A stretch of 64,000 nt of DNA from positions 1 through 64,000 of the forward strand of contig CAYTOA010000023.1 in the NCBI GenBank assembly GCA_964439265.1, in the 5' to 3' direction. Below, in pieces: positions 62,545 to 64,000 of this stretch (position 1 is the stretch's first letter; every line of letters starts with the position of its first letter). A model generated the notes under the pieces. The model was given only the letters and a program-made list of their open reading frames with translations, was not told the origin of the DNA and searched no databases. This DNA comes from JAGVPT01 sp964439265. GTDB taxonomy: Bacteria; Bacteroidota; Ignavibacteria; UBA10030; UBA8401. The position numbers and the translations under genes are program-made.

Positions 62545-63453
62545 TTACACTTCAACAACGTCAGAATTCATTTCGGAGGTACGATATGCCCGTGCCATAC
62601 GCGGTGTATTGAACGCGACAGCAGGTACGCCGCTTTTATTTAAGACGATCACTCCGCCGAACCCGTCGGCTTTTTTCTCTAACCGCTGGATCGCCAGATT
62701 CGCTGCCGCGGAAGGGTCTCCGCCATTGTATTCCATCACATCAATGACAGTTTTTGCCAGCACGACTTTGATTATCGCTTCTCCCCATCCCGTGCACGAT
62801 GCGCCGCCGACGGAGCTGTCCGCGTACGTTCCGCAGCCGATGAGAGGCGAATCACCGACTCTCCCGGGATACTTATTCGGCGTTCCTCCGGTCGATGTCC
62901 CGGAGGCGATCACGCCGAAACGGTCGATCGCAACCGCACCGACAGTGTCAAACGGCGTTTTTTTTCGAAACGCATCCTTTGTCGAGATACTCTCTGAACT
63001 GTTCTTGATTGCTTTCCACCGTTCAAGCTCTCTTCCCACCAGCAGGTCTTCCTTCGAACACTGCGCTATTCCGTGCTCTTCCGCGAACCGTATTGCTCCG
63101 TTTCCGGCGAGCAGAATGTGTTCGCTTTTATCCATGATCACGCGGGCAAGCGATATCGGATTCCGGATGTTTTGAACTGCAGCGATGGCGCCCGCCCTGA
63201 ATGTTGTCCCGTCCATGATGCTTGCGTCGAGCTCAATATCGCCGACGGAATTTACGAACGATCCGCGCCCCGCGTCGAACGTCGGATCGTCTTCCATACA
63301 ATTCACGGATTTCTCGACGGCGTCCACTGCAGTTCCGCCGTTCGACAGAATATTCCAGCCGATAGCAAGAGCTAGGCGCACGCCGCCGCGGTGGGCTTCA
63401 ACCAAATCGTCGGGAATATCCCACGCGCCTCCGTGCACAATGAAAGAGATCAT
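62545..63453 (-). CDS. isoaspartyl peptidase / L-asparaginase (Ntn hydrolase)
   Basis: Type 2 asparaginase that degrades isoaspartyl dipeptides and Asn. The protein is 302 residues: FIVHGGAWDIPDD, the FDAGRGSFVN segment, the autocleavage nucleophile Thr in PFDTVGAVAIDRFG, then TSTGGTPNKYPGRVGDSP and GCGTYAD in the β-subunit. The start is set at the ATG at 63453; the in-frame start 87 bases upstream adds unmatched residues and overlaps the kinase gene. Confidence 0.9.
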   Translation of the reverse strand: MISFIVHGGAWDIPDDLVEAHRGGVRLALAIGWNILSNGGTAVDAVEKSVNCMEDDPTFDAGRGSFVNSVGDIELDASIMDGTTFRAGAIAAVQNIRNPISLARVIMDKSEHILLAGNGAIRFAEEHGIAQCSKEDLLVGRELERWKAIKNSSESISTKDAFRKKTPFDTVGAVAIDRFGVIASGTSTGGTPNKYPGRVGDSPLIGCGTYADSSVGGASCTGWGEAIIKVVLAKTVIDVMEYNGGDPSAAANLAIQRLEKKADGFGGVIVLNKSGVPAVAFNTPRMARAYRTSEMNSDVVEV

Positions 63454-63457
63454 AGTA

Positions 63458-64000
63458 TTATTCAGAGGGTAAGCTGAAATAAAAAGAACTGCCGGCATGC
63501 TCCCGGCTTTCGACCCAGATTTTTCCGCCGTGCGCCTCAATGATATTTTTGCAGATAGCCAGGCCTAGCCCGGTGCCTTTTCCGGCAGCCACTGCGGAAG
63601 TAACAATTTGCCGGTATTTGTCGAAGATGAAAGGGATTTCTTTTGGAGAGATCCCGATGCCGTTGTCCTTAACGCAAACAACGACCGATGGTCTGTCGAC
63701 CCCCGCGGTTTTCAATATCGTATCATTTTGACTTGCATTCCGAACCGTTACGACAATCTCGCCTCGCTCCCCAGTGAACTTCATACCGTTCATCAAAAGA
63801 TTATCCAGCACCTGCTCGATCTTTGCCTTGTCGGCATCGACAGAAACTTCATCATCAACATACTTCTTGGAAAAAGTAATGGACTTCTTTATCGCGAGCG
63901 GCTTCATTTGAGCCAGCGCATGGTCAATCAATCCAAGCAAGTCTATCGGACGCTTCGTGAGAGTCACGTATTCAGATTCGAGCTTCGAGAGGTCGAGAAT
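63458..64000 (-). CDS. sensor histidine kinase, C-terminal part, cut by window edge
   Basis: Only the last 180 or so residues are visible, beginning ILDLSKLESEYV, the end of the dimerisation/phosphoacceptor helix. The HATPase domain has the N box (QVLDNLLMNGMKFT), G1 (VKDNGIGISPKEIP), F box (IFDKYRQ) and G2 (GKGTGLGLAICKNI). The sensor region and phosphorylated His are beyond base 64000. It is followed by the isoaspartyl peptidase gene after four bases. The signal is unknown. Confidence 0.92.
   Translation of the reverse strand: MLDLSKLESEYVTLTKRPIDLLGLIDHALAQMKPLAIKKSITFSKKYVDDEVSVDADKAKIEQVLDNLLMNGMKFTGERGEIVVTVRNASQNDTILKTAGVDRPSVVVCVKDNGIGISPKEIPFIFDKYRQIVTSAVAAGKGTGLGLAICKNIIEAHGGKIWVESREHAGSSFYFSLPSE

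Overview
The window looks like part of an uncultured member of the Ignavibacteria/Chlorobiota side of the Bacteroidota superphylum, probably from a metagenome or draft assembly. The clearest sign is the type IX secretion sorting domain at the end of the 1470-residue protein at 46489-50901 (…QNFPNPFNPSTTIAY…). Supporting signs are a bacterial geranylgeranylglyceryl phosphate synthase, many outer-membrane barrels and TPR lipoproteins, and a roughly balanced base composition. Three runs of 100 N are present. Two of them (15951-16050, 22153-22252) are flanked by identical 55-base duplications, so they are contig joins rather than missing sequence. The third (29409-29508) is a real gap that removes the start of the GGGPS gene.

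Layout. 1-5490: cbb3 oxidase genes ccoS-ccoN-ccoO (minus strand), a SafE/TauE-like membrane protein, a copper P-type ATPase and a copper chaperone, together a respiratory oxidase plus copper-supply module. 5746-12752 (plus): glmM, an orphan EutN/CcmL shell-pentamer gene, dprA, a DUF3109 gene, rpoN and hslVU, ending in a strong terminator. 12906-19003 (minus): a barrel protein, a large lipoprotein, DUF3467 and a TPR lipoprotein. 19443-21544 (plus): an nfeD-slipin membrane-quality pair. 21634-24900 (minus): bacilliredoxin, a four-helix-bundle (S23-type) gene bracketed by inverted repeats, and aconitase. 25046-34853 (plus): clpS, a thioredoxin-fold protein, alaS, GGGPS, gmhA, ybaB/ebfC, recR, two small lipoproteins, pheA and ftsX. 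35137-38538 (plus): sdhCDAB.

38625-52254 (minus): a CPXCG protein, a decayed gene on the opposite strand, a CHASE2 adenylate cyclase, and then a five-gene envelope operon. The operon holds three proteins with CsgG or CsgG-like domains, a barrel and the giant T9SS-exported beta-propeller protein. 52461-53501: an SDR epimerase. 53568-55102 (minus): a DUF4395-sulfurtransferase operon preceded by a 32-codon ORF with nine cysteine codons and an intrinsic terminator, a likely cysteine-responsive attenuator. 55210-64000 (minus): a small barrel, uvrA, and a cluster of methyltransferase, DUF58, TPR lipoprotein, rsmB, isoaspartyl peptidase and a histidine kinase that runs off the window.

The most noteworthy signals are the poly-cysteine leader/attenuator, the CsgG/T9SS operon, the inverted repeats around the four-helix-bundle gene, the lone EutN shell gene with a TTG start, and short AT-rich microrepeat tracts that sit at gene ends and also run in frame through uvrA, alaS and a methyltransferase N-terminus.
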